Positions 1 to 11,911 of a stretch of 64,000 nucleotides of DNA are shown piece by piece (position 1 is the stretch's first letter; every line of letters begins with the position of its first letter). The position numbers and the translations under genes are program-made. Source of the DNA: Corydoras sp. C115 (taxonomy: Eukaryota; Chordata; Actinopteri; Siluriformes; Callichthyidae). The stretch lies in NCBI GenBank assembly GCA_019802505.1, contig JAFMOC010000105.1, positions 434,001-498,000 on the forward strand. The letters are read 5' to 3'. The notes below the pieces were generated by a model that worked only from the letters and a program-made list of their open reading frames with translations, made no database searches and had not been told where the DNA came from.

Positions 1-342
1 ACATTGTCTCAAAACAGGGTTGTCTCAACCCTAAAGAACTAAATTAAATGTCACTATGTAGGAAAAACTGCATGGAAATGTTGTGAAGAAAGAAGGCTAA
101 GTGGGGGACGAATCCTTCTTAAGTGGCTGTGTGTTATGTTTGTTATTAATACTTATAGACAATGCAGAAAGTTGTGTTATATCATCTTATCAGATTTCAA
201 AATAGAATTACAATCTTGTAAAAAAAAATGTTTTTGGCATCTTTAAATATGTTTGAACTCCAGGTGGTATGCTTGGCAAAAACCAAACACAGCACAACAC
301 CAAAATTACACTATACAAACTATGAAGAACAGTGGTGACAAC
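1..342. other. Window edge, no gene recognised
   Basis: AT-rich non-coding sequence. The stretch near 93-116 resembles the LINE 3' UTR also seen at 10650 and 56250 (reverse sense). Confidence 0.4.
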
Positions 343-388
343 ATTATTAAATGTGGTGTTCTTTAACAGGAACACCACATTTAATAAT
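343..388. repeat. Perfect 19-bp hairpin with 8-nt loop
   Basis: The left arm 343-361 (attattaaatgtggtgttc) is exactly complementary to the right arm 370-388, with loop tttaacag. A tandem 11-bp repeat (taatttctcag) follows at about 384-407. Confidence 0.9.
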
Positions 389-568
389 TTCTCAGTAATT
401 TCTCAGGAAGGAAAAACGGGTGATAAATTTTTTTTTAATTCTTGAGAACAACATGTGATCCCCTGTCTAACAGCTGAGGATGAACAGATCAGCATGCCAA
501 CTACCCGACATAGACCTCTCATCCAAAATAAAAATAAATTAATAAATAAATAAAGTAAATAAATACTG

Positions 569-700
569 CAGCGATAGATTGGCGCCCTGTCCTGGGTGTA
601 TCTGCCCAGCGCCTGAAACGTTCTCCCCTGGATGGGCATGGAGAACCACCCCCGCGACCCTAATATATAGGATAAAGCGGAAGATAATGGATGGATGGAT
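569..700 (+). mobile_element. tRNA-derived SINE, 5'-truncated, form A
   Basis: Only the 3' third is present. It is flanked by a near-perfect duplication of aaagtaaataaa. Form A here means gggtgtatc, gaaacgttc and ggataaagcggaag with an (ATGG)n tail. Confidence 0.85.
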
Positions 701-827
701 AAAGTAAATAAAAACTGTCTCACAGATAGGAAGAAATGTGCTTTTCCACATGCCGAGTTACCAAATGCACATATGTTTTTTTTGTTATAATAAATGTTTA
801 CCTAATGTTCTCTCTAACAGGCAAGAG

Positions 828-1463
828 ATGATGTCCATCGATTTTTACGGCTGGGAGGTGGAGTACGATTTGAATCGTCACCTTAATGCGGAACAAAAAC
901 CTGAACCGGGTAAAAACTACATCATGTACCATGGAACAACGGTTGAAAATGCACATACGATCATCAACAGTGGCTTCCGTCAGTCTTCAGATGGTATGCT
1001 GGGGCCTGGGATCTATGTGAGTCGCAACCAACAGAAGGCTGAGCGCTACCCTCTACACTCTAATAGAAGGGTTGTTTTAAAGCTGAGTGTCGACACTGGA
1101 AAAGTCTTAAAAATTGCTCAGGATAATCACCCAATGCAAAAGACCTGGCACCAAAATGGATATGATACAGCCTGGGTGCCACCCAACTGTGGCATGAGGG
1201 CTGTGCCCAGTGGCCTAACAGAAGACTGTGTGTGGGACCCAAAGCGCATTGAAGTCATTGATGTTGTCAAGGCCCCTGACCCTGCTATCTTGTCTAAGCT
1301 AAAACAGCTAATTATACAAAGTTCTCCGCAAGGAGCCGCTACAGTCTCTGGAGTGTGCAATTTATGCAATAATATCATGGTTCCAGAACATAAAACTCTG
1401 ACATGCTGGGGCTGTGGGGATAACATCTGTACTCTCATGCCCAAACACCATTGTCTACACTGA
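828..1463 (+). CDS. gig2: Gig2-like protein (PARP-like ADP-ribosyltransferase fold), last coding exon
   Basis: The reading frame encodes about 210 residues. A splice acceptor ending at 820 precedes tandem ATG codons at 828 and 831, and I take 831 as the likely start because the protein then opens MSIDFYGWEVEY. Residues 30-64 carry the PARP-like core: MYHGTT (His34), then a GPGIYVS motif (Tyr62), then a VWDPKRIEVIDV strand near 134-145. This layout is that of the fish Gig2 family, interferon- or reovirus-induced genes related to the PARP catalytic domain. The C-terminal 35 residues form a Cys/His cluster, C176-x2-C179-x12-C192-x2-C195-x4-C200, ending HHCLH, which looks like a zinc ribbon. ADP-ribosyl transfer is inferred from the fold only, since I cannot identify the third catalytic residue with certainty. 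A 5' non-coding exon must lie upstream and was not found. AATAAA at 1577-1582 is a possible poly(A) signal. Confidence 0.85.
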   Translation: MMSIDFYGWEVEYDLNRHLNAEQKPEPGKNYIMYHGTTVENAHTIINSGFRQSSDGMLGPGIYVSRNQQKAERYPLHSNRRVVLKLSVDTGKVLKIAQDNHPMQKTWHQNGYDTAWVPPNCGMRAVPSGLTEDCVWDPKRIEVIDVVKAPDPAILSKLKQLIIQSSPQGAATVSGVCNLCNNIMVPEHKTLTCWGCGDNICTLMPKHHCLH

Positions 1464-1472
1464 CAATTATAA

Positions 1473-2130
1473 GAATCAGAATCAGAATACTTCATTAATT
1501 CCCGGAGGGAAATTGCAGTTTTTACAGATGCTCCATTTTCTATGATATATACAGAAGAAGAGTAAAGATTAAGTGCAATAAAAATAAAATTATACTAAAA
1601 ATACAAAATAATACAGAATGAGGTAATGGCATGTGTAAGTAAGTTATCCATCCATCCATCCATTATCTTCCACTTTATCCTCTATCGCGGGGGGGGGGGG
1701 TTTCCCATGCCCATCCAGGGGAGAAAGTTTCGGGCGCTGGGCAGATACACCCAGGACAGGGCGCCAATCCATCACTGGGCACACACTCACACAGACACAC
1801 TCTATACGGGGCAATTTGGAGGATTCAATTGACTTGATCCATGTTTTTCGACTGCGGGTGGAAACCGGAGAACCCAGAGGAAACCCACACGGACACGGGG
1901 AGAACATGGACACTCCACCCAGATTGGGATTCGAACCGGAAATCCCTTGCACTGAGAGGCGTACGTGCTAACCACTAAGCCACGTGCCGCCCGTAAGTAA
2001 GTTATATATATTAAATTAGAAATTAAAAATATTGTTGTATTGGTCAGGTATTATATTAATATTATTGTATTGGTCAGGTAGTAATATTGCACATTTGAGT
2101 CATAACTAATCATAATTATAATATTGCACA
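1473..2130 (+). repeat. Fish interspersed repeat split by a SINE
   Basis: The opening aatcagaatcagaatac and the block cccggagggaaattgcag are typical of a common fish repeat. It resumes after the SINE with tattgcacatttgag. Confidence 0.6.
1648..1992 (-). mobile_element. Full-length SINE, form A
   Basis: Runs from the (ATGG)n tail at left to the tRNA-like head at right, with a perfect 13-bp duplication gtaagtaagttat at 1635-1647 and 1993-2005. Confidence 0.93.
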
Positions 2131-2586
2131 TGAAAGTTGTTTTACTGAGAAGTGCAACAGTTTTATGCATAAGCACAATTCTCTTCAGGAGGCACTTTAG
2201 TGAAAATGTTTATATCTTTTCTTAATTAATGGTAATATCTCAACAGCAAACATGGTGTCCTCTGTAACTGCAAAGTATAGAGTTATTTGTAAAATGCTTT
2301 AAGGAGAGAGTCTAATCCTTATATAATCCTTAAACTAAACTGTTTTCTTTTTGTGTTCGGGTTAATGTTATGGTGCTAATATTCATATACTTAATGCAAT
2401 ATGTACAGTCCTGTGTTTACATTGTATACAAAACTGGAATTCAAATGTCTAAAATCTTGTATTTCCTGATCAAATAGTTAATTTCAGTTCTTTGGGATCT
2501 GAATTTCAAATACAACAAATTCTATCTTGAAAATAATGACATATGAAAATTCTATTGTTTCAGACTTTTTATTGTAAAAGTAAGGA
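2131..2586. other. Intergenic, no feature seen
   Basis: AT-rich unique-looking sequence without a coding signal. Confidence 0.5.
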
Positions 2587-2940
2587 GGTGGCTTAGTGGT
2601 TAGCACGTTCGCCTCTCAGCACTAGGGATTCCCGGTTCGAATCCCCATCTGGGTGGAGTTTCCATGTTCTCCCCGTTCTCATGTTCTCCCCGTGTCCGTG
2701 TGGGTTTCCTCCGGGTTCTCCAGTTTCCTCCCACAGTCCAAAAACATGGATCAAGTCAATTGAATTCTCCAAATTGCCCCATATAGAGTGTGTCTGTGTG
2801 AGTGAGTGTGTGCCCAGCGATAAATTGGCGCCCTGTCCTGGGTGTATCTGCCCAGCGCCCGAAACGTTCTCCCCTGGATGGGCATGAGGAACCCCCCCGC
2901 GACCCTAATAGAGGATAAAGCGGAAGATAATGAATGAATG
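2587..2940 (+). mobile_element. Full-length SINE
   Basis: Box A-like GTGGCTTAGTGGTTAGC and box B GGTTCGAATCC are intact. A duplication aaaagtaaggaggt occurs at 2576 and 2941. A short internal repeat of the gttctccccgt block is present. Confidence 0.93.
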
Positions 2941-2981
2941 AAAAGTAAGGAGGTCCTTATGTCGTTTTTATGTCGTGATCT

Positions 2982-3003
2982 CAAAATAACACGTGTTATT
3001 TTG
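2982..3003. repeat. 22-bp perfect palindrome centred on CACGTG
   Basis: The palindrome runs from CAAAATAA to TTATTTTG around the E-box CACGTG. It follows a tatgtcgt repeat at 2958-2977 that also occurs inside the foldback element near 7920. Confidence 0.85.
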
Positions 3004-3264
3004 CTGCTTCAGTTGTTGGTTCTCGCAGAAGTGTCTGATTCACCAGGAGAGAAAGTTAGTCCTTCTGTCAGCTTTAGTTACTATCTAGTCTATAATCTCA
3101 ACAACTGCGCCCCCTGCAGCTTGATTAAGGGCGACAGCGTGTCTCACTAGTGTAACACTAGATATAGGCGAGATACAGTATGTGGGTCTTTTTATTTTTT
3201 ACTTTTCATTTTATTCAAACACAAGTTTGGTAACAGCAGTAATAGTTTAACACGATATTAACTA

Positions 3265-3477
3265 TCCATCCATCCATTATCTTCCACTTTATCCTGTACA
3301 AGGGTCGCAGAGGGGTTCCCCATGCTCATCCAGGGGAGAACGTTTCTGGCACTGGGCAGATAGACCCAGGACAGGGCACCAATCTATCATTGGGCACACA
3401 CTCACTCACACACACACACACACACACACTCTATATGGTGCAATCTGGAGAATTCAATTGACCATGTTTTTGGACTG
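3265..3477 (-). mobile_element. SINE lacking its tRNA head
   Basis: Tail at left; it stops abruptly inside the ttggactg block, joined directly to the next copy. It contains a (CA)n expansion at 3410-3430. Confidence 0.88.
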
Positions 3478-3786
3478 GGCAGCACGTTCGCCTTTCAGCA
3501 CTAGGGATACCCGGTTCGAATCCCCATCTGGGTGGAGTTTCCATGTTCTCCCCGTGTCCGCGTGGGTTTCCTCCGGGTTCTCCGCTTTCCTCCCACAGTC
3601 CAAAAACATGGATGAAGTTAATTGAGTTCTCCAAATTGCCCCATATAGAGTGTGTCTGTGTGAGTGAGTGTGTGCCCAGCGATAGATTGGCGCCCTGTTC
3701 TGGGTGTATCTGCCCAACGCCCGAAACGTTCTCCCCTGGATGGGCATGGCGACCCTAATATAGGATAAAGCGAATGAATGAATGAA
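3478..3786 (+). mobile_element. SINE joined head-on to the previous copy, form A
   Basis: It begins at gcacgttcgcc, lacking roughly the first 25 nt, and has a short gaatgaatg tail. Confidence 0.88.
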
Positions 3787-4910
<1,124 letters not shown>

Positions 4911-5043
4911 AAAGCTCATATTTTTAAAAAAACTTTTTTACACTTTTTACAAAGAAACATGGTGCTAAAAATGTTTCTATTAACAATCAGAATGTGGTTA
5001 TGTGCCATCGTTACAGTGTGTATAAAATTGTATGCTACACACA

Positions 5044-5046
<3 letters not shown>

Positions 5047-5090
<44 letters not shown>
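5047..5090. repeat. (TA)n microsatellite
   Basis: Uninterrupted TA repeats. Confidence 0.95.
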
Positions 5091-5094
<4 letters not shown>

Positions 5095-6092
5095 TACATG
5101 TTCTCAGTAAAACACTGTGCTAAATCTGAGAGTGATTTTGAAAGTCCTGTACTGTATTTTAATGTAGTACTCATACTCCTGTACCTCAATGTTTACAGAA
5201 TTTCTTTGCATGCTATAAGAACGGGTAAAATATATATTTCTCAATAATTACTTTCTATTTAATTCTAGCAATCTACATATGTTACTGTTGCTTTGTGATT
5301 AAAAATACCTAGAAATTAGTTAAACTATTTTTAATTTTAAATGCAATAAGCTATATACTGAAAATAAAATAATGTGAGAAAAAGTCTAGTGTTTTTATTG
5401 CATAGGTTCGAGTAACTTGTACCCCAACCTAGTTCTGAAGAACAACTCAACAGTACATGGTTGATATAATGAGGTCTGTTTAATGTGTTGTAATAATGAA
5501 GGACAGCAACACAACATTGATTTGACATTAATTTAAGTCCATACATTAGAATGGTCCTCTAGCTGTACCAGTATTTGTTCAGAGTAGAAATGAGATCCCA
5601 TGATTGATCTGCCAACCATTCTATATCTTATGAGGTTTGGATGACTCACATTAAGTCAACTGTTAATTTCTATGTTTCAGTTCATTACCATATCCTCTGT
5701 AGGAACTTTTCTATGATTTCAATAAACAATTCCTATTTTTTGCTGAATTGAGCATTAATAAAATGTTAAATATGCCAACAGTTGTCATTGCGTTTTTCCC
5801 TAATATGTTCAGCTTTGTCAATAAATAGAATGTTCATTATGATCATAGTTTAAAGGTCCATCCCCTTTCAAGATGTGTAAATATTATTTCCACTTGATCT
5901 GTAAATAATGATTCTTGATGTGAAGAGTTTTGGCGTGAGACAGCATGTGAATTCATTAAAAATATACTGTTTGAGCATGATGTAGCCAAGATGAGTGTCA
6001 ACAAAAACAAAGGAACAGTCTCTTAGTTGGTCTGTGGTCATGTTAAGAAAAAAAACAAGCTTTTTTTCATATTCTGAAATCACTGATAGGTT
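5091..6092. other. ufc1 3' flank
   Basis: Holds the unmapped ufc1 3' UTR. A minus-strand AATAAA occurs near 5394-5399, which is distant. No other feature was seen. Confidence 0.4.
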
Positions 6093-8259
6093 TCAGCCGC
6101 TCTGTTGCTCTTTGTGTTCAATTATTCCCTTAGAAATAAGGTCCGGTATCTCCACAGCGAGCCATGGTCCGAGCTAAAAAAAAAAAGTTAAGACTTAATA
6201 AGTAATATGAATCAGAATGTTATGACCACCTGCCTATTACACATTGGTAATGTCAACGAGATTGGGATCGAAATCTACCACTTTAAGATTAATAGCCTCA
6301 CACCCTAACCACTGAGCCACCACAAACACCACACCCTGTTAAATTAAAACTGTCACAATTTTGTTTGCATTAAAAAAATTGCTTATAATCACCATATTAC
6401 CATTTAAATATTTTAAACCAATATTTTCTTAGGAAAAAGCATTAACATTGTTAAAGACACTCTGGAAAACCTGCCCAAGATGATGACCTTCAGCTTGCTT
6501 TGCCATTCTGGTTACATGTCCTAAGGCAAAAAAACTTTAAAAAAAAAAAAAAAAAAAAAAGATGGTATTATGAAATGTCACTGAGTCAGATCGACTTTTG
6601 CGTTAATGGGAGGTTTTGTGCGTATGAACATCATAATGGCCGACGCTTCTGTTTGTACATCTGATTTTGTAACTCTGGCACACTGCCTAATAGCACACAC
6701 ACCCAAATTCCTGAATTCTGTCTTCAGCTGAGTCTGTGGAAAGTAACAAAGCAGCAAGAAGTGGAGTCCTTATTTTGTAATTACATGATTTGTGTGAAGA
6801 AATAACATTCTACAAATTTAGTGTACTATTTCCACTTATTTATTTATTTAATTAATAAATTTATTTATTTAGATTTACTATGGGCGGCACGGTGGCTTAG
6901 TGGTTAGCACATTCGCCTCTCAGCACTAGGGATTCCCGGTTCGAATCCCCATCTGGGTGGAGTTTCCATGTTCTCCCCGTGTCTGCGTGGCTTTCCTCCG
7001 GGTTCTCCGGTTTCCTCCCACAGTCCAAAAACATGGATTAAGGTCAATAGAATTCTCCAAATTGCCCCATGTAGAGTGTGTTTGTGTAAGTGTGTGTCCA
7101 GCGATAGATTGGCGCCCTGTCCTGGGTGTATCTACCCAGCGCCTGAAACGTTCTCCCCTGGATGAGCATGGGGAACCCCCCCGCGACCCTAATATTTGAT
7201 AAAGCGGAAGATAATGAATGAATGAAAATGAATATATTTACTATATTACATGTATTATTTCTGTTTATGTTATGACAAATGCTTCCAATGTAAGCTGTAT
7301 CAAAGTGATGATATTTAATATACAATGTTCGGGGGGGGGGGTCTAATTTTTTACCTGGGTTTGTGATTTTCTTATAAGCAGAAAAATGCCATTTAAATGA
7401 CTAAATATACAGATATGTTATATACAGATATGCTCCAGGTACTCAGGTTTTCTCCCACATTCCAAAAACATGCGGATGGGTACAATGAACATACTAATTA
7501 CCTCCTCATTTGTAAAATTATATTAAGGAAAGACCCATCACACGAAAACCTTAACCATACAACTCTATGGATCAGAATTATTGTAAACTGGCCTATAGAA
7601 TATCCAAGGGCTGGACATTACAGAATGGACAACATAAACACAAATATGCAACGAGTCTTATTTAGAACATCAGAAAAACTGTTGTGTATAACTTTATCAT
7701 ATCAACTTATCAACTACAAATGCATTAAACACTTTAAACAGTTCTTAATAAGGTAAAATATTAAGCATAAATAAATATGTATAAATGTGTTATATTGATA
7801 TTGTTTTTAAATGACTGAATATAAATCTGTTACGGAGCCCCTAAAGGAACATGAGCAAAAAAAAATATCGAGAGGAACATGAGTAAAAGAATATATATAT
7901 ATTTTTTTTTGTTTTTACTTATGTCGTGATCACCACTTATTAAGTTTGCATGTTCTCCCCGACTTATTAACTCATGCGCACGACTTACTGAAATAATTTA
8001 TTATTTTTTTTTACTCATGTTCCTCTCGATATATTTTTTTGCTCATGTCCCTTTAGGGGCTCCGTAATCTGTTACCAAAAAATTAGGGAACTGTTTACAA
8101 ATCCAACATTTTTTAATTATGGGGTAAAGAAATCATTCAAAAATGGAATCTAGAATTCAGAATGGAATGGAACTTTTCATAAATGTGTTTTAATCATCAA
8201 AATAACACCAAAAACGCTGTAATTAGTTCTGGATAACATCACACACAATAGAGATAAAA

Positions 8260-8322
<63 letters not shown>

Positions 8323-11300
8323 CTTACTCCTAGTGCCATAAGATGAGCCAGCCCGAACTTTGGCACATTTCTTGCCCAAAGTGGTTTAAAGTGATCAGTC
8401 AGACAGATTTTACCTCCTCTTTAAAAATAAAAACACGCATGAATTTCCAAACGCTCAATCTTAAAGTTGAACATAAATGAGGATTAAAAAAAAAACTAAA
8501 AGCTGTAATGAACAGACCTGTACATCTTTGCAGTTTTGCCATCAAGCTCAGGAATCGCAACTTCAGGCGCTGTGGCTGGATATGTTCACGGGAATCTGTG
8601 AGGTTGGATTAACAATCACATGGTTTGTTTCCAAAGAATACCAAACTTGTGATATTCAGATCTCAAAACCTTATACCTACATCAAACTCTACGTCAAATT
8701 CATACTTCAGAAGTTCATGGATGTACCAGCATTTTCCCAAACCACCTGAAAAGAACATGTATTTAATCTTTGCAAAGCAAAATCACACTGTAGACATTAA
8801 GTGATGGATGAAAATTCCCCGGATGACCAACTTAATTAAAACCTATTTTAAGGTAAGCATCAGCAGCAGACTGCATTCTCCCATGATTCAACTTCAGGTG
8901 CTGTGGCTGAATATGTCACTGGAATCTGTGAGGTAGTATTACCAATCAATTCTTAATAAACAAACTTTTGATGCATTTTAATAACGTAATAAGATATGCC
9001 TTTATTGGTCCCACAATGGGGAAAGTCAAAATATAATGATGAATAAAGTATATTTTTATTTTTTAAGTATATGCATATAATGGCGGCATGGTGGCTTAGT
9101 GGTTAGCACGTTCGCCTCTCAGCGCTAGGGATTCCCGGTTCGAATCCCCATCTGGGTGGAGTTTCCATGTTCTCCCCGTGTCCGCGTGGGTTTCCTCCGG
9201 GTTCTCCGGTTTCCTCCCACAGTCCAAAAACATGGATTAAGTCAATTGAATTCTCTAAATTGCCCCATATAGAGTGTGTCTGTGTGAGTGAGTGTGTGCC
9301 CAGCGATGGATTGGCGCCCTGTCCTGGGTCTATCTGCCCAGCGCCAGAGATGTTCTCCCCTGGATGGACATGGGGAACCCCACCGCGACCCTAATAGAGG
9401 ATAAAGCGGGAGATAATGAATGAATGATATGCATATAATGTGAAGCATTTAACTCATTTTCTTACAGACGTATAAACCTGTAAAAAAAAAAACTTGAAAT
9501 GTTTCATTATACAACTTAACCGACATTTTGAAACCATTGTTAACACCATATTAAGTCTGGATGGACATAACAAACAGACTTTAAGTCTGTTTTGTATTGA
9601 GTACAAAATTTTATTGATAACAGAATTTTATGTAGAATTTTATGGTAACATAAAATTCTACATAATCAGGCTCCACGGTTTCTGAGTGAGCTGATACAAT
9701 TGTACAAGCCAACACGCAAGCTCCGATCTCAAGGTGCTGGTGCTGTTTTCTACACTAGGGGCGCAAACGCGAGTGCTGACCCTAGGCGTCTGGCTTGTGG
9801 GTACAAAAAGTCATTTGTTCCTTCTGCGGTGAATATTTTGAATAAGGATGCAAAGCATTATTTCCCAACATAATTTATATGTATATATATATATATATTT
9901 TTTTTTTTTACACGTGTTTATTGTATTGTATTCGTCTGCCAGACTGCCAAAGACAATTTTCCATTTAATGTAAGTTTAATGGACAATAAAGTTTTATTCT
10001 ATTCTATTCTATTCTATTACTCTTAGCTCCTAGAATAAATAAAATGACTGATGGTGGAAGAGCGTTCTCCCACAAGGCTCCTCAACTTTGAAATAGCCTT
10101 CCAGTTACTGTTCGTGATTCTGAACCACTATTAAGCTTTAAAAATAAATTAAAAACACATTTATTTAATCTTGCGTTTAATTAATTCCCTGTAGATAAAG
10201 ATGTAGGTCTCAGACTTGGTTGTTTTGGGGTGGTAATCTGCGATCAGTGTATGCTGGCGTTATACCTCTTCACCCACCTCATCATTAATGGGGGGGGGGG
10301 GGGGTGAAATGATGCTGTTTCGGGGCGCCATCTCAACTATGTAGAGTCTGCAGTATCTGCCTCTTTTAGTTCTGCTGCTCTAGTCAGTGATGCAGGAGTC
10401 ACATGCTGCACTGTGTCAATTAATTACTTATTAATTAAATGCTGTGCTTTATTATTAGCTCTAACTGCCTTCCTTGTCTGTTTCTTTTGAGGTGTGACCG
10501 GCTTCCTGGAGGTGTAATCAGACCTTCATCCATGTCTCTGGCGACGAATACTGGATGGAACCTGAATATTAATTGGACTGGACTCACATATAGTTTTTCC
10601 ATTTGTTAAATATTTGTACATGGCTGTCCTACACAGTTGATGCTGCCCTGCTGCTCAAGGAGGATGAGTCCCCCACTGAGTATTGGTCCTCCCAAGGTTT
10701 CTTCCTTAAATAACAACTTAACAGGGAGTTTTTTCTTGCCACTGTCGCTTGGGCTTGCTCTTTGGGGGTTTAAAGGCTTTTCATTTTGTAAAGCTGCTTT
10801 GTAACAATGTACTGTTGTAAAAAGCGCTATATAAATAAATTACTTGAACTTAAAGATTTTAGTTGCATTTGGCTCTTAAATAAAAAATAGTAGATGACTT
10901 TACTGGTGTAGTGTGTATTAAATGTGTGCATTTCTGTAACAGAACTGTACCTTGTTCCCTCTTTGTTGGACTCTAGACGGAACCAGTCGTTGTCAGCTGT
11001 CTTGTTATTTTCAACATACTGCAACACAGAGAAATGGATTTAAGTCATTTACTAATGAGAAAATAATGATTTTACATTGAAGTAAAGCACACGATCAGTG
11101 GACTCTGGAGTAGTGAGAACATTTAATATCCCCTCACTTTCACATACACAGTCTTGATATACTATTTTAACGGATTTTGATTTACATTTACATTACAGTA
11201 CATTTAGTCATTTAGCAGACGCTTTTATCCAAAGCGACTTACAAATGAGAACACCACAAGTCAGAAGTTATGCAGAAAACCAACTATACTGTAAATTCAT

Positions 11301-11845
11301 CAAACCTGATTGTATTTGATGTTGCCCCCCCCCCCCCCTATATATATTTTTTTACAACAGGCATTTGTTAAAGGTTTCTTTTGATTTCTGGTTCATTCAA
11401 ATTTATTCCCAAGTTGTGCACCTGCAAACAGAAAGAAACTAGTTTTCCATGAATTTAGTCCAAACACACACACACATATATATATACACACACACACACA
11501 CAGTATATATATATATACACAGAATATATATTATCATTCATTATCTCCCGCTTTGTCCTCTATTAGGGTTGCGGTGGGGTTCCCCATGCCCATCCAGGGG
11601 AGAACATCTCGGGCGCTGGGCAGATAGACCCAGGACAGGGCGCCAATCCATCGCTGGGCACACACTCACTCACTCACACACACACACTCTATATGGGGCA
11701 ATTTTTGAGAATTCAATTGACTCGATCCATGTTTTGGACTGTGGGATGAAACCGGAGAACCCGGAGGAAACCCACGCAGACATGGGGAGAACATGGAAAC
11801 TCCACCCAGATAGGGATTCGAACCGGGAATCCCTAGCGCTGAGAG

Positions 11846-11911
<66 letters not shown>

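Noticed and set aside
6891..6957. tRNA gene suggested by good A and B boxes
   Set aside because: The boxes belong to SINE heads; no cloverleaf or anticodon arm is intact and the same sequence recurs across the window.
9167..9394. Recurrent open frames of 60-120 codons reading MFSPCPRGFPPGSPVSSH or the antisense equivalents, at dozens of sites
   Set aside because: They are translations of the SINE body in different frames; the same peptide recurs with every copy and has no gene context.
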